Positions 33,721 to 46,300 of a stretch of DNA of 64,000 nucleotides are shown piece by piece (the stretch's first letter is position 1; every line of letters starts with the position of its first letter). Location: positions 883,431,038 to 883,495,037 of the forward strand of contig NC_133658.1 of assembly GCF_037893015.1 (NCBI RefSeq). Reading direction: 5' to 3'. The translations under genes and the position numbers were made by a program. The notes under the pieces are model-generated. The model searched no databases. It saw only the letters and a program-made list of their open reading frames with translations, and was not told the DNA's origin. This DNA comes from Macrotis lagotis (lineage: Eukaryota > Chordata > Mammalia > Peramelemorphia > Peramelidae).

Positions 33721-34880
33721 TTAGAGATTTTATCTAATTGGTGAAGAGATTGCTGACCTGACCTTGTCTGCCTGGGTGGAGTTAGGTGGAGTTGATGTGA
33801 GAGAAGAGTTCAAGAGAATATGCAAGATAGTGAAGAGATCAAGAGAGGACTTGCTTGGTGAAAGATTCTCTTGGGGACAAACTGCAGACTTGGTGAGGGC
33901 TGGAGGGTGGTGAGAGAGGCAGAGAATGACAGATAATTTGGAAACTGCTACCTTCTAGAAGAACATGACTCTTGGACATAATCCTGATTTCTGATTTGCC
34001 TCTCTAGAGGCTTTGGGAAATTTTCCCTTGAGTGAAACTGGGCTTCTGTCCTGGTTAAGCAAAGATTTCATTTCATTCCTATTTTAAGGGGACATTCTAA
34101 TCTATATGACTTTTCTGATTTGTTTGCTAATTGCTTGGTTAAATGGATTGACCTGGTATAACCTGCACAAAAGAGCCAAGTTTGCAACTGCAAATATGAT
34201 CTTGGGGTAATTTTGTGTCTATCATTTAAAGGACAGTTGCTTATTTTGAATCTGACTACAGGTGATACATAGATCCAGTCTAGCACCTAAAGAATGCCCA
34301 ATTTCATAGTATTCTGGGGGGGTGGTGTCTGTCCCTTCCCGCTGTGCTAGCTCTTCTCTCTACATTTAGAGTCGGTCCCTAAGAGAATTTGGGATCATGC
34401 AAATCCTGTCTTAGGAAAGTCCCCTCTCCAAAAAGTGTTGTACCAGATCTATCCTTCAGGAAAGGCAATATGAAGTCAGAATTCTCCCCACCAGTTAGCA
34501 AAATCTTATGTAAATGTGTCAGTGTTGGCTTACACTGATTTGAACTTAAAAAAAGTTGGGGAATCATCTAAAATATTACAGTTATTACAATGGACTTGGG
34601 AACAGAAAACTTGTTTTCAGATACCAGTCTGAAAAGCTTCATCAGGAAGAAGGAATGTCATAACATCATGAGGCTCAGGTTACACATTTTCAGCCATTTG
34701 ATAAAAGGTCTCTTATCAGACCTGCTTAACTTGCATCAAAATGACAGTATAAATAATTCAAGTTAGAGTAAAAGTAATATTGATACTATAAATATAATCA
34801 AGATCTAAAGGAGTCTACTTCCTGGAAACCACAAAGGGTCATTTCTCTCTAAACATTCCCAGGTGCCATGGTTATTTTTT
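33720..34880. other. Intergenic, no recognised feature
   Basis: No repeat consensus recognised; contains a G-run at 34316-34321. No coding frame. Confidence 0.4.
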
Positions 34881-34882
34881 TT

Positions 34883-35115
34883 GGGGGGGGGGCAACTAGG
34901 TGGCACAACGGATAGAGTGGCAGATCTGGAGTCAGGAAAACCCAAGTTCAAATCCAGTCTCAGACACTCACTGTGACCCTTAGTCACTTCACTCTTTTTG
35001 TCTCAGTTTCCTCATCTGTAAAATGATCTGGAGAAGGAAATAGCAAAGCCCTTTAGTAACTTTGCCAAAAAACCCCAAACTGGATCATTAAGAATCAGAC
35101 ACTACTGAACAATAA
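34883..35115 (+). mobile_element. MAR1-type SINE with long tail
   Basis: GGGGGGGGCAACTAGGTGGCA to TAGCAAAGCCCTTTAGTAAC and the CCAAACTGGATCATTAAGAA tail. Confidence 0.88.
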
Positions 35116-35199
35116 TAACCTGGTTATGTTACGACAAATGTGGCAAGGTTTTTGCTCAGCTTCTCCGTCTTACCCACTGAATACAATCTGACAATCATT

Positions 35200-35610
35200 T
35201 ATTGTGCCTTCTCTCTAAAGCTGCCTTCCATTTAATGCTGAATATAATCTATATAAACATAAATATTTGCATGTTGTCTCCATTTGAATGTGAGCTCTTT
35301 GAGACCAGGGTATCTTTACTTCTGTTTGCATCCCCATTGCTTAGTTTTGTGTCTTGCACATAGTAAGAACTGAAATAAATAGTATTTAATAAATAAATTA
35401 TTGACAGACTGCCAGGATGCTGGAGATGTAAAGACAAAAATAAAAATAATCCTGCCCTTAAGGAGTGGAGGGTGGGATAGAGAAAACAGGTTTGCAGATA
35501 AATACAAATAAAATAATATGGTGACTGAAAAACCTCAACAAATGGGGAGGGTCCAGAAAGAATTCTTATAGGAGCTTGGATCTGAGCTAAGCCTTGAAGG
35601 AAGTCCATTG
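35200..35610. mobile_element. L2 fragments in both orientations
   Basis: 35200-35400 is sense L2 3' end (GAATGTGAGCTCTTTGAGAC, TTTGTGTCTTGCACATAGTA). 35395-35610 is antisense L2 (GATGCTGGAGATGTAAAGAC, GAGCTAAGCCTTGAAGGAAG). The two 3' ends abut. Confidence 0.65.
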
Positions 35611-36260
35611 CGACTCCATCTCTTTCTCTTGTGACAGCTGCTCACATACATACAAAATATTTTCAATATAGCACCAGCAATGGCAGTTCCCCAAACTCCA
35701 GTCTTCAAAATGAAAAACTCTCCAAGAGATCATGAGATCTGTCACAAGAAAACAAATGAGTGGAACAAGAACTAGTGATGAACTCTGGCCATTTCACAAA
35801 GAAACAGAAGAGCCTGAGATGAGATGGAACAGAACTAAGCTGGGGTTGGGAGAAAGGAAGCCTCCAATTCTGAGGAGGATCCCACTTTCCTCAGTAGTTT
35901 CAAGAAATTGCAGCAACAGGAGGACAGAAGGCAAAATAAATACAAACAAGTATTTTTTGGGGAAAAAAAGGCATCTATCTCTTGAACAAAATTTTCCAGT
36001 ACATCAGAGCTGTTGTCATGATGAATAGAGCTTTTAAACACATACTAGAGATTCATCACATCTGATTTATGACTCGAATGGAGCAGGCTCTCTGGAAAGC
36101 AGGTCTGGTGCCCTAATTCCAGTCATGCTGTGGGATAAAAGAAAGAACAAAAACAGACATTTCAGCAGCTCACAACCCAACACACAGATACACAACAAAG
36201 ACTGATGCAAGGCAGGATTGCATCCCTAAGTGTCTCAGATACAAAACTAAGAACTATGAG
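35611..36260. other. Intergenic, no recognised feature
   Basis: Non-repetitive. The 98-codon frame at 35732-36028 has no recognisable domain and no splice context. Confidence 0.4.
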
Positions 36261-36265
36261 GTAAG

Positions 36266-36412
36266 GGTGGCTAGGTGGAGTAGTGGATAAAGCACTGGCT
36301 CTGGAGTCAGGAGTACCTGGGTTCAAATCCAGTCTCAGACACTTAATAATTACCTAGCTATGTGGCCTTAGGCAAGCCACTTAACCCTGTTTGCCTTATA
36401 AAAAAACCTAAA
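36266..36412 (+). mobile_element. tRNA-derived SINE
   Basis: GGGTGGCTAGGTGGAGTAGTG to TATAAAAAAACCTAAAAAAA, flanked by AAGAACTATGAGG copies (36249 and 36421), a clear 13-bp target-site duplication. Confidence 0.95.
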
Positions 36413-36484
36413 AAAAACCCAAGAACTATGAGGGGAGAAGGTCACCACAAATCAATGGGATCTGACAAGGCTTTTAAAAATAGG

Positions 36485-36605
36485 TGAGAAGAGGCAGAGG
36501 ATCTAAGATGAAATCTCACCTCAGACACTAATTCCCCAGGAATGTGACCTTGGGTAAGTGGTTTAACTCCACTCCTTGCAACAACCAAACCAAACAAACA
36601 AACAA
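36485..36605 (+). mobile_element. Diverged SINE fragment
   Basis: GATGAAATCTCACCTCAGAC, GAATGTGACCTTGGGTAAG, then (CAAA)n. Confidence 0.7.
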
Positions 36606-36719
36606 AAAACCCAAACTGGGTGAGAATTGAACAAGCATAGAAAGCAAAGGGAAGATAATAAAAAATCTAGGGAAAGCATGTGCTCAATTCTTGGGAGGTA
36701 ATTTAAAGAATTTCAAGTG

Positions 36720-37240
36720 AGGTCATCTCAACCAACCCACAGTCCAATGAGAACCCTCAGTGTTAACATGACTTACAATGGAGCCCTCTCCATTTCTGGA
36801 TATCTCTAAGGAATCATCAGGAAATTCTTCCTTAGGTCATACTGAAATTGACTTCTTGGCAAATTTTAATTGGTGCCCCTAGCTTTGCTTTTGGGGGGCC
36901 AAGCAGAATGATGACAGATACATGCAAACAGCCCAATGCCCCCTTCTCACTTTCTTAAATCTTATGTTCAGATGAACAATCCTTTTCTTTGAACCCTACT
37001 GCAAGTTCCCTAAGGTTTTTTGAAACATCATATATTGCATTACTGACTCACATTGAACCTACAATCAATTAAAACATTGATGGATTGGAAGGTTGCAGGG
37101 GTCTCTCCCTTTTCATTTTGTGATTGTATGAAAGACTTTGGAGAAAGCCCTGTCTGGTCACTCCTTTCCCCATCACCTTGTACTTGGGAGGGGGATTTTA
37201 AGATTTTTCATTACCCCTTTGGAAATTTCATCTGATTAGC
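36720..37240 (+). mobile_element. L3/CR1-type LINE fragment
   Basis: GAAATTCTTCCTTAGGTCAT, ATTGGTGCCCCTAGCTTTG and ACTGACTCACATTGAACCTA match the L3/CR1 3' order. The small ORF at 37053-37235 is a relic. Confidence 0.55.
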
Positions 37241-37501
37241 TCTGGCCTCAATTTGTAGTAGTCAAGATTTGGAGGATGGGGATCTTGACTACTTCCTAAC
37301 TTCTTAACTATCTAAACCTCCTCATTTTAGGTAATGGGAAACTTGATAAGCATGGCTGCTTTGGCCTTTAGTAATAAATCAAGAAAAATAAATCAAGTCT
37401 ACTGTGTTCAGTCCAAGTACTAGGTATACATAAATATTTTAAACTTCATCTGCCTCTAAGTAAATTAAACTCTAGGGAAGAGTGGTGGTAGAATGCTATG
37501 C

Positions 37502-37503
<2 letters not shown>

Positions 37504-37550
<47 letters not shown>

Positions 37551-37597
37551 GTCTGAATGTGTGTGTGTGTGTATGTGCGTGTGTGTGTGTGTGTGTA
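37504..37597. repeat. (CA)n-(TG)n inverted microsatellite pair
   Basis: About 45 bp of CA (37504-37548), an 8-bp spacer (CTGTCTGA), then about 41 bp of TG (37557-37597). The arms are complementary, so the locus can fold into a long hairpin as well as Z-DNA. Confidence 0.95.
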
Positions 37598-37739
37598 GAG
37601 ATACAGGGTAAATTTTTAGGACACAAACAGCTGGGGCTGGGGGGGAAGTGAGGAAACACTTCATTAGGTTGTCATTTGTGAGAGCTTTACAGAAAAGAAG
37701 GAATTTGGGGAGGGTGAGGATAGTGAATCAACAAATATT

Positions 37740-38230
37740 TCTGCCTTTCTCATCTCTCCAAGCCATCCTTCTTTCAGTCAACAATATAATTTTCCTAACA
37801 CCTGACCATATTCAATAAACTCCAGTAGCTCCCTATCACCTCCAGGATCAAACACAAAATCTTAATTGGCTTTCAAAGCCCATATCCCCAGTCTTTCCAG
37901 CCATCTAACACCTTTTACCCCACACCTTTTATTTTCTTCAATCCAGTGATACTGGCCTGTGCACCAAATAACACTTCCTCTCAGTTGCCTGGCATCTTCT
38001 CTGGCTGAGCCTGCAATACCCTCCTTCCTCTTCCTTGTCTTCCTTGACTTCCAGCAAATTCCAAATTTCTTGACTCCTCTTAATTCTAGTGAATTTCCTC
38101 TTGTGATCATTTCCTATTAATCCTGACTACAGCTTGTTTGCTTGTTGTCTTCTCCATAAACTGTGAACTCCTTTTGGGCAGGAACTGTCTTTTGCCTCAT
38201 TTTTGAATTTCCAGCACTTCCAGTCAATTT
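37740..38230 (+). mobile_element. L2-type LINE 3' end (sense)
   Basis: CAATAAACTCCAGTAGCTCC, CTCCAGGATCAAACACAAAA, CTTTCAAAGCCCATATCC, CAGTGATACTGGCCTGTG and GAACTCCTTTTGGGCAGGAA follow the L2 3' end closely; the best-preserved L2 in the window. Confidence 0.8.
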
Positions 38231-38449
38231 CAATATAGGACCAGCAATGGCAATTTAAAAGTCCATTCTGAATTCATCTTCCAGGAAACCTTCCAAGATC
38301 CTACTAATCCCCAAACAGTACTTTGTTTTGTATCTGAGACACTTAGGATGCAAACCTGCCTCAGTGGTCTGTGTAATGGGTACAGCCCCTTTCCTAGACC
38401 TCTACAATGCAGTTACTGTTTACTGACTAGCCATTTATTTTACTATTCC

Positions 38450-39420
38450 CATTAGCTGGCATTGTGAGAAAGGGCTGCAGACATAGAGAAATTCACATTC
38501 AGACAGGTTAAGACTCTTAACAATTATGTGCAGAAAGTTGTAAACATACAGGAGAGATTGGAGGTCCTCTCAGACAGTAGGATTCTTGGGACTAAATAGT
38601 GTGCAGGGTTAAGCGTGAGAAGCTAGATAGTTAGGGAGAAGTAGAGATGGCAGAAGACTCAGTCTATTCCGGACATGGGAGACGGCTGGTACAAAGATGT
38701 GGAGATAGAAGACTGAGTGTTATGTTGGAAGATGAGAGACAAAATTAGTTTGGCTAGACCGTGGTGTGGAGGTGAGTTTGCAAACTGGTTAGAGGGGCAG
38801 CTGGGTGGTGCAGTGAATACAGTAATGGCCCTGGAGTCAGGAGGACCTGAGTTCAAACCTGGCCTCAGACACAATAATTACCTAGCTGTGTGATCTTGGG
38901 CAAACCACTTTACCTCATTGCCTTAAATAAATTTTAAAAAAATTTAAAAATGACTACAAACTGGTTAGAGAATAGGGAAGGTAAGTTTTGGGGAAAAGCT
39001 AAGCAGAAGTTTCTAGTGGATTCTTGGGGCAAAAGGGAGTCCAGCCCCTGGAGTTTATTGAGTAAGGGAATGACAAGGGCAGATTTGCACTTCAAAAGCT
39101 TTGTAGAATGTGGAGGATAGTTGAGAAAAACAGAATGGCTACAAGACTGCTACAATAGTTCAGGTAAAAGCTTATTAGGTTCTATACTAAAGCGATGTCA
39201 ATATGAAGGGAGAAACAAGGTTAGGCAACTGATTGGCTATATGGGATGAGGGAAAGTGAAGAGCAGAGGATAATGTTCAGGTTGTAAGCCTGAGTACCTG
39301 AAAGGATGTCAGTGCCCTTGAGACTAAAGGTGGATAAAGATCTGAATCATCTGCAGAGATGGTAATTAAATCCATGGGGGTTGATGAGGTCACCAAGTTA
39401 AACACACTCATACACATATA
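38450..39420 (-). mobile_element. L2-type LINE (antisense), split by a SINE
   Basis: Antisense L2 body (AGCCCCTGGAGTTTATTGAG near 39042, CTACAATAGTTCAGGTAAAA near 39150) interrupted by the SINE at 38795-38956. Confidence 0.7.
38795..38956 (+). mobile_element. tRNA-derived SINE with 14-bp TSD
   Basis: GGGGCAGCTGGGTGGTGCAG to an A-rich end; CAAACTGGTTAGAG occurs at 38781-38794 and 38957-38970. Confidence 0.95.
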
Positions 39421-39429
39421 CACATACGT

Positions 39430-40090
39430 GCATGTGCCCAGGATCTCCACTTTCTTAAATAATTGATATATTTACAAAATGCTTTGTAATTCGTAAGATG
39501 CTCTACAAATGCTGGCTTTTATTTTTTTTGTTGGGCTGCCCCCCAACGTTTTTCCTATTTTGCTTTTTCTGAATAAGAAGGTGGTATCTGTAAGTCTACC
39601 CCCCCCATTAGGATTCCCAGTTCATGTTGTTATGTAATGCATTTATATGTAAACAGAAGCTGAGGTGTCTGTGAATACTCATGCCACAGATATCCTTCTC
39701 AGATATGTTCTCCTGGGCATTTCAAAGCCTGTAAGGTGTTATTCTTTATTCTACACTATATTCTTCTCTTTAGTGTATCTAACTTGGTACATAATACATT
39801 AGAAATTTTCCCCTTTTCCACTTCTTTTTCTGACTAAAGTCCTTTGGATTTTATTTGCAAGTCTCTAAGCAAATAGCTTATCCTTACTAGCTATCCTTTG
39901 GTGGGTTCCTGCCTATATTTTAAATTATGATCCAGAAATCCAAATTCTATTTTCAGGTACCTTCTTCTTAGCTAATTATTCACTCCCCAAATTTCTTTAT
40001 GATGCCTGTGTTCTGTGGACTGCAGAGATGCAAATACCACCCGTACTCCCAATTTCTACTTCTTTTTTAAGAACGTAATTTTTTTTATGA
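39430..40090. other. Intergenic, no recognised feature
   Basis: AT-rich with a C-run near 39600. May include a very old LINE, not assignable. Confidence 0.35.
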
Positions 40091-40099
40091 TTTCTCTCT

Positions 40100-40250
40100 C
40101 ATCACACTCAATTTGGATCAAGGTACAATATGGAAACAAAGTGAAGACTGACAGATTGCTTTCCGTGGGGGTGGGGTGGGGGGAGGGAAGTAAGATTGAG
40201 GGGAAAATTGTAAAACTCAAATATCTTTAATAAAAAAGAAAAAAAACCTT
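40100..40250 (+). mobile_element. L1 3'-terminal fragment (sense)
   Basis: TGACAGATTGCTTTCCGTGG, GTAAGATTGAGGGGAAAATTG and AACTCAAATATCTTTAAT, sharing the 3' block of 21040-21190. Confidence 0.7.
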
Positions 40251-40426
40251 AAAAAAAGAATGTAATCTTTAAGCAATTTTTAGATTTTTTTTTCAGGTGG
40301 CATAATGTGTGACTACATGATCAGAATGAATGAAAATGAAAAATGTTTTTATTAAACATTTACTTCATGTCAGGCACTATGCTATCTGAAAAAGAATACA
40401 AAACCTACCTTCAAGAATCTTACATT

Positions 40427-40536
40427 CATTCAAATCCAGCCTCAGACACTTAATAATGACCTAGCTGTGTGGCCTTGGGCAAGCCACTTAACCCCATTTG
40501 CCTTGCAAAAACCTAAAAAAAAATAAAAATAAAAAA
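40427..40536 (+). mobile_element. 5'-truncated SINE with TSD
   Basis: CATTCAAATCCAGCCTCAGAC to an A-rich tail; AAGAATCTTACATT is duplicated on both sides. Confidence 0.93.
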
Positions 40537-41007
40537 AAGAATCTTACATTCTAAGAGGGAAAGATGTAAAGGGGAGGTAGATCTGGAAAGGAAGACACAC
40601 ATGAGAATGTTTGAATGTGTCAGCATGTCTGAAGATGGTGAGGAAGTAGTCCAGCTCTGAGAGGGAAACAGTTCCAAGCACAGGATTCAGGATTAGGAGT
40701 CTGAGTTCTCATGGAAAGAATCTGGAGTGCTGGCGCAATAGCTAGGAGAAGACAAGGGAATGACCTGGTGGGCCTGGGCCCCAGCAAGAGAAGATGAAAC
40801 CTCCCTAATCAGAGCTTTAGGTGCCAAGATTAAGAATTCTGGTGGGAGGAGGAAGCCAATGGGCAGGCAGTGTGTGGCTTGCAGATGGATGGAAAATGGA
40901 TGGCAATTATTTGTGAAATTCTCTGTTGCTGCATGTATGCCTTAAGAAGAAAGCAGACCTGTCATTGAGTGGCTAAAAAGTTACTTAAAAGAAATAGGAT
41001 GAAAGTG

Positions 41008-41158
41008 GCAGAAAGGTGGCACAGTGGATAGAGCACCAGCCCTGGAGTCAGGAGGACCTGAGTTCACATCCACCCTCAGACATTTAATTGCCTAGCTATG
41101 TGACCTTGGGCAAATCACTTAACCCCACTGCCTTGCAAAAACTAAAAAAAAAAAAAAT
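41008..41158 (+). mobile_element. tRNA-derived SINE
   Basis: GGCAGAAAGGTGGCACAGTGG to AAAACTAAAAAAAAAAAAA. Confidence 0.92.
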
Positions 41159-41491
41159 AGTAAGCAGTACATAGTAGATTTCTAGTTTTGTATACCATCA
41201 TCTTATTATACAAAGTTATGGAAATGCTTGTTTTATTCATAAATTAAAAATAAAATAAAATTTTAAAAAAGTTGTTCTAATTCATTTCAATAGGAGTCAT
41301 CATCCATTAATATAATTTTCTCTTTCCTCTGACTCTGGTGAGAAGATTTCTCCCTTGATAGCACCATCCATGGAATCTTATCATAGAGCCCTGGAGGAAA
41401 GCATCAGCATTCACTTTAGAGATAGCTCTTCTTTAGGAAAATCAAGTTAAAAAAATTCAACTATATTATTTTGCAAATAAATGAATATATA

Positions 41492-41550
41492 TACACACAC
41501 ACACACACACGCACACACGCACACACACACACACACACAAACACACATAC
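41492..41550. repeat. (CA)n microsatellite
   Basis: About 58 bp of CA with GCACACACGC interruptions. Confidence 0.95.
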
Positions 41551-41699
41551 GTATATGTATATGGTGATACTTTAAGTGGCCACACAGTACATGATTCCAG
41601 TTTACCTTTGGGTCACTCACAGAATGCTGTAATAAATGAAAATTAACTATTGCTTTTCTGATTGGCCAAGATCTCATTAAATCTAATCTCTTATACTGC

Positions 41700-42450
41700 A
41701 ACTGCTATCTACCTGAGAGTCCCATTGGCACCTGAAAATTAACTCCAAAATGAAAATCATCTTCCCGTCTTAATGTGCCCCTTTTCCAAATTTCCCTAGT
41801 CATCAGTATGAGTATCCTTCACTCATCACACCCTGTCCAATCAACTGATGGACAAACCTTGTACATGCACTTCATTCTTCCCATTCTCACATGCATCACC
41901 ACTTTTCAAGCCTTTATGACCCTTTGCCTGGATTTACACAACAATCTTCTATACTGGGAGTGAAAAAACAAAACATAGGTATGATCAGTTAGTTCTCTAA
42001 GAACAACTAAATACCATGTGGTTCCTAATGGACAGTAGGGCAAAAAGCGTATCAACTAACACTTCGGATGATCCTGCAAAATTTGGTCCCAAATGACCTT
42101 TCTATGATACTCCTTCACGTGTCATATGTTCTAGGCAAATTGAAAGAGATGTCACTCCAAGTCAACATCACCTCCTTGCTCACTCCAGGACCTGCCCAAG
42201 ACCACCCCCACACCTGGAAGATGCTCGTTCCTCACTTCTGCCTCTCAGAATCTTTATATTCCTTCAAATCTCAGCTCTGGTGCCACCTCCTCAGAGAAGC
42301 AGGCCCTGAGGTTAACCTGAGGACACCACATCTCACTGGTTGGCTAGCCTTCCTAGATGTTCTCACCCACTAGCCTTAGAGAGAATGTTGTTACCTTGTC
42401 TTTTGTATCCTCAGGCACCTGAGACTGGGTGGACCAAAAATGTTTGATAA
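41700..42450 (+). mobile_element. L2-type LINE 3' fragment (sense, weak)
   Basis: GATGCTCGTTCCTCACTTCTG, CAAATCTCAGCTCTGGTGCC and TGTCTTTTGTATCCTCAGGCA are L2-like blocks. The 101-codon frame at 42068-42373 is a LINE relic, not a gene. Confidence 0.5.
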
Positions 42451-42973
42451 AAAAAAAAGTCTAGATTGAATTTAAAGCTGCTGGACCTCATACTCAATAT
42501 CCCTGGAGGAAAATAAGTTTAAACTAACAAGTAAAGGATGATTCTTTATGGTGCAATATTCATTTTTAGACATTACTTACTATATATAGTTTATCAGTCA
42601 AAAAAGTCATTTTTAATTTGGCCAAGATGTTTACCAGAGCAAATTAAATTGTGTCAATGGTGGGTGATTACTGTGCATATGAATATAATCATTCAATATA
42701 GCCCATTCAATGGGGCAAGTCTATGCCATCAAACACCTCAATGATGAAATGACAATACATAAGCATGCTATCTTAAAATTCAAATCCAAAAGTAATAAAT
42801 TTTGAAATAAATCTCCTCCTAAATATCAGTAAGTTGAGATAAATAAGATGCCTGGTCTGACATCTCCTCTGGAAAACATCACTTCTAACCTCTAAAATAC
42901 AATCATCTTCAAGAATTTTCCTACTCATTTAATCAACCAACCTCCTTTTGGACAAAGTCTATCCTTAAAAAAA

Positions 42974-43126
42974 ATTTTTTTTTTGGATAAAGCAGTATGG
43001 TTAAGTGACTTGCCCAAGGTCACACAGATAGGTTAATCATTAAGTATCTGAGGCCTGCTTTGAACTTGGGTCTCCTGACTGCAGGGCCAGTGCTCTATCT
43101 ATTGCACCACTTAGCTGCCCCCATTC
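42974..43126 (-). mobile_element. SINE (antisense)
   Basis: GGTTAAGTGACTTGCCCAAGG to CACCACTTAGCTGCCCCC. Confidence 0.92.
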
Positions 43127-43214
43127 TTAAAATTCTTTAAACTTATCACTCTGCTCAAAAGATTCAAAATAACCAGTAGATTCAGTAAAAGAATACCATG
43201 GTACCTTAATAGTT

Positions 43215-43985
43215 AATTTTTCTTATTTAATAACAACTTTATTTTCAGTTTTCAATTCTTTCCCTGAGTCCTTCCTCTCTCCTGCCCATGGAGAAGGCAA
43301 GGAAAATAAAACTCCTCACAAAAATGTATAGTCATGCAAAACATTCTTGCAATAGTTATATGCAAAAAATAGAAAAAATTGAAGAAAATATGCTTTAATT
43401 TGCAGGGTGAGTCTATCAGTTCTCTTTTTGGAGACTGGTATCATGTTTCATAATAAGCCCTTTGGTGTGGTTGGCATTGGCATGGGTCATAGTTCCCAAG
43501 TCTTTCAAAGTTGTTTATCTTTACAACATTGCTGTTACTATATACATATTATTCTTCTGGTTCTGCTAACTTCACTTTGTATCAGTTTGTATCAAAAGTC
43601 CTCCCAGATTTCCTTGAAACCAACTCATTCACCATTTCTTTACAGCACATTAAGTTTCATAACTCATTCATATATTCCTCAATTGATGTGCATCCTCTCA
43701 ATTTCCAATTTTTTACCACCACAAATGAATTGCTTTAAAGAATTTTGTTTATGATTTTTCCTTTTAACTTTTTGGGATTAAATCCTAGTATCAATCATGC
43801 TGGGTCAAAGGGTATTACACAGTTTATAACATTTTGTGCATAGCTCCGTATTGCTCTCCTGGATGGGTTGGACCAATAATGCATTAGTATACTTGTTTTC
43901 TTGTCATTCCTCCAGTATCTATCCTTTTCCCTTTTTCTGTCATCTTAGCCATCTAATGACTATAAAAATGAACCTCAGAGTTGTC
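43215..43985 (-). mobile_element. L1 3'-end copy (antisense)
   Basis: TTCTGGTTCTGCTAACTTCAC, CCTCAATTGATGTGCATCC and GGGTCAAAGGGTATTACACAG invert the L1 ORF2/3' UTR boundary. The 115-codon plus frame at 43407-43754 is on the wrong strand for the element. Confidence 0.75.
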
Positions 43986-44156
43986 TGAGGAAAATGTCAA
44001 CTTAAAAAAAAAATCAACCACACAAGTAAATTATGGAGTTTAAAGCCTGGGTAAACAATTCATGTGAAGGTTTTGGTGAATTAGAAAGTCAAAACAAATC
44101 AAGAATGTGATATGGTAAAAAAAACCCAAGACAATTTTAAATCACAGTAATATCTT

Positions 44157-44312
44157 TTTTTTTTTTTTAGATTTTTCAAGGTAATGGGGTTAAGTGGCTC
44201 GCCCAAGGCCACACAGCTCAGTAATTATTAAGTGTCTGAGGCCAGATTTGAACCCAGGTACTCCTGACTCCAAGGCTGGTGCTCTATTCACTGGGCCACC
44301 TAGCCACCCCCT
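44157..44312 (-). mobile_element. SINE (antisense) with TSD
   Basis: GATTTTTCAAGGTAATGGGG to GCCACCTAGCCACCCCC; TCACAGTAATATCTTT on both flanks. Confidence 0.95.
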
Positions 44313-44545
44313 CACAGTAATATCTTTAAAGAGGCAAGTATCTATGCTATATTTTGTCTTTAAAGAAGCAAATCTGCTCTATTTTGCCCTGGTTAGATCT
44401 CAGTAGGGATACTAACTCAAGGGAATTGATGAGATTAGATAATGAGTGAGAAGGGAGAAAAAGAGATGGCCCAAGATAATGATCACAGGTACACCTATGC
44501 ACAGAAGGCTGGACAAAGATAACAACTCACTAAAAGAAATGGAGA

Positions 44546-44670
44546 ACAGTGGACAGAGCACCAGCCCTGGAGTCAGGAGGACCAAAATTTAAATCCATCC
44601 TCAGACACATAATAATTACCTAGCTGTGTGACCTTGGGCAAGTCACTTAACCCATTGTCTTGCAAAAACT
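44546..44670 (+). mobile_element. SINE lacking its first bases, with TSD
   Basis: AACAGTGGACAGAGCACCAG to TTGTCTTGCAAAAACTT; AAAAGAAATGGAG at both ends. Confidence 0.92.
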
Positions 44671-44775
44671 TAAAAGAAATGGAGTTGCAGCTAGCTATTG
44701 AGGAGGAGGACTCAAGGATAGAACAGGATTTCAAAACCCAGGGAAGAGAGTGTTTTGTTTTTTAGATTTGTTTTT

Positions 44776-44926
44776 TTTGTTTGTTTGTTTTTTGGCAAAT
44801 GGGGTTAAGTGGCTTGCCCAAGGCCACATAGCTAGGTAATTATTAAGTGTCTGAGGCCTCAGTTGAACTCAGGTACTCCAGATTCCAGGGCCGGTGCTCT
44901 ATCCACTGTGCAACCTAGCCGCCCCT
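44776..44926 (-). mobile_element. SINE (antisense) with TSD
   Basis: TTTGTTTGTTTTTTGGCAAA to CAACCTAGCCGCCCC; GAAGAGAGTGTTTTG flanks both ends. Confidence 0.95.
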
Positions 44927-44929
44927 GAA

Positions 44930-46300
44930 GAGAGTGTTTTGAAGAGGGCAATGAATAACTTGGTAAAGCTTAGAACTCTGTAAATGTTGAGTTTTCATTC
45001 TAGACTGGGAAGGTAGGGGGAAGAAGAAGCATAAAGGTTCAGAAGTGAACTAGATAGAAAGCCAAGCTTCCCCTCCCTGTAGGAGGTAGTACTACACTTC
45101 AAGGCATCTGTAATCTTTGATGTGGCTATAATCTCCACCCAAATGCAGATCACAATCTACCCATGCCTTCTCAGCCTATGTGTGAACTCTAGTCCATGTT
45201 CTACTTTAAGTTCTCAAGGGGCTTGGTTAAGATGATGAAGACATTGAGGTTTCTTCACATGAACGTGACAGCCTGCTCTCATTATATGACTATGCCACCT
45301 TCTTTTCACATAGCTCCTGAATGAAATCCTCTATGTCGTTTCTGGTTACATGACAGCCCCTATTTACAGCTACCATACACCTTTCCATTTCCCTTTGGAT
45401 CATCCATCATTTTGATTCCTGAAAGGTTAAGGGCGTTTCATAAATGAGATAGCATCACCCAGAGAAGACTGATATTTTCAGACAGGTTTGTTTCAGGAAA
45501 TAACCTGGGATTATTGAAAGGACTGTGTCAATTTTCAAATGCCATACAGCCCATCTCTCAACCCAGCTCACTGTTCATCTGTAATTTCAATCCAGGATAA
45601 CTACACAAGCTCTAAGGATTGTCCATCTAGATGCTTAACAGGCTAGAAAATAGGCATTCTTCATTCCCTTGAATTTTTCCTGTCCGGATTATTAGACTAA
45701 ATTATTTTGAGTGGTGGTGTATCTTATTAGGAAGACTCTGCAGTATTCCAGGACTTGATGCAGTCATTATAATGCAATCTGAAAAAAAAAAAAGAAAATC
45801 TGGAAGACTTTTTCTATAGAGAGTCTCTCTTCCAACTAAACCTTTCATTGGACAGCCTTCATGATGGTGACAAATTTTGATGAATAGGTCTCCACTCTCT
45901 TGTGACTTGTCCCATGGAAATGTTTGGAGGATAGTTGAGCAAAATTCTTTCTACTAATGCATCTAATGGTAAATATGCAGAATTTTAACAAGCATATAGC
46001 AAACAAAAATGTTGAGTCTTAAAGCCATATTTTGCTCTACTGAATCTTAAAAAATAAAAACATCAACATAACAGTGGAATCTTGCATTGTCTTCACCTTC
46101 CATTGTGTGACCAAGGCAATAGTGAGAACCAAATGTCAAAATATAAAAAACAACAAAGGAAGTATAATAAATTCAGAAGCTCTCAATTGTACCAACAAAA
46201 GATAATTCACTACAATCAAAGGGACATGGCCCTCATTCAGTTTCTTCACCCACCCCTTTATCCCCTCTGAAAGAAAAGAGGAGACTCTTTAAAAAGGTTC
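44930..46300. other. Intergenic downstream of UBE4B
   Basis: Largely non-repetitive, with an A-run at 45781-45793. No exon-like frame. It immediately follows the UBE4B cleavage site and may carry transcription-termination sequence. Confidence 0.4.

Noticed and set aside
42068..42373. 101-codon plus frame
   Set aside because: Falls within L2-like LINE 3' sequence; a relic, not a host gene.
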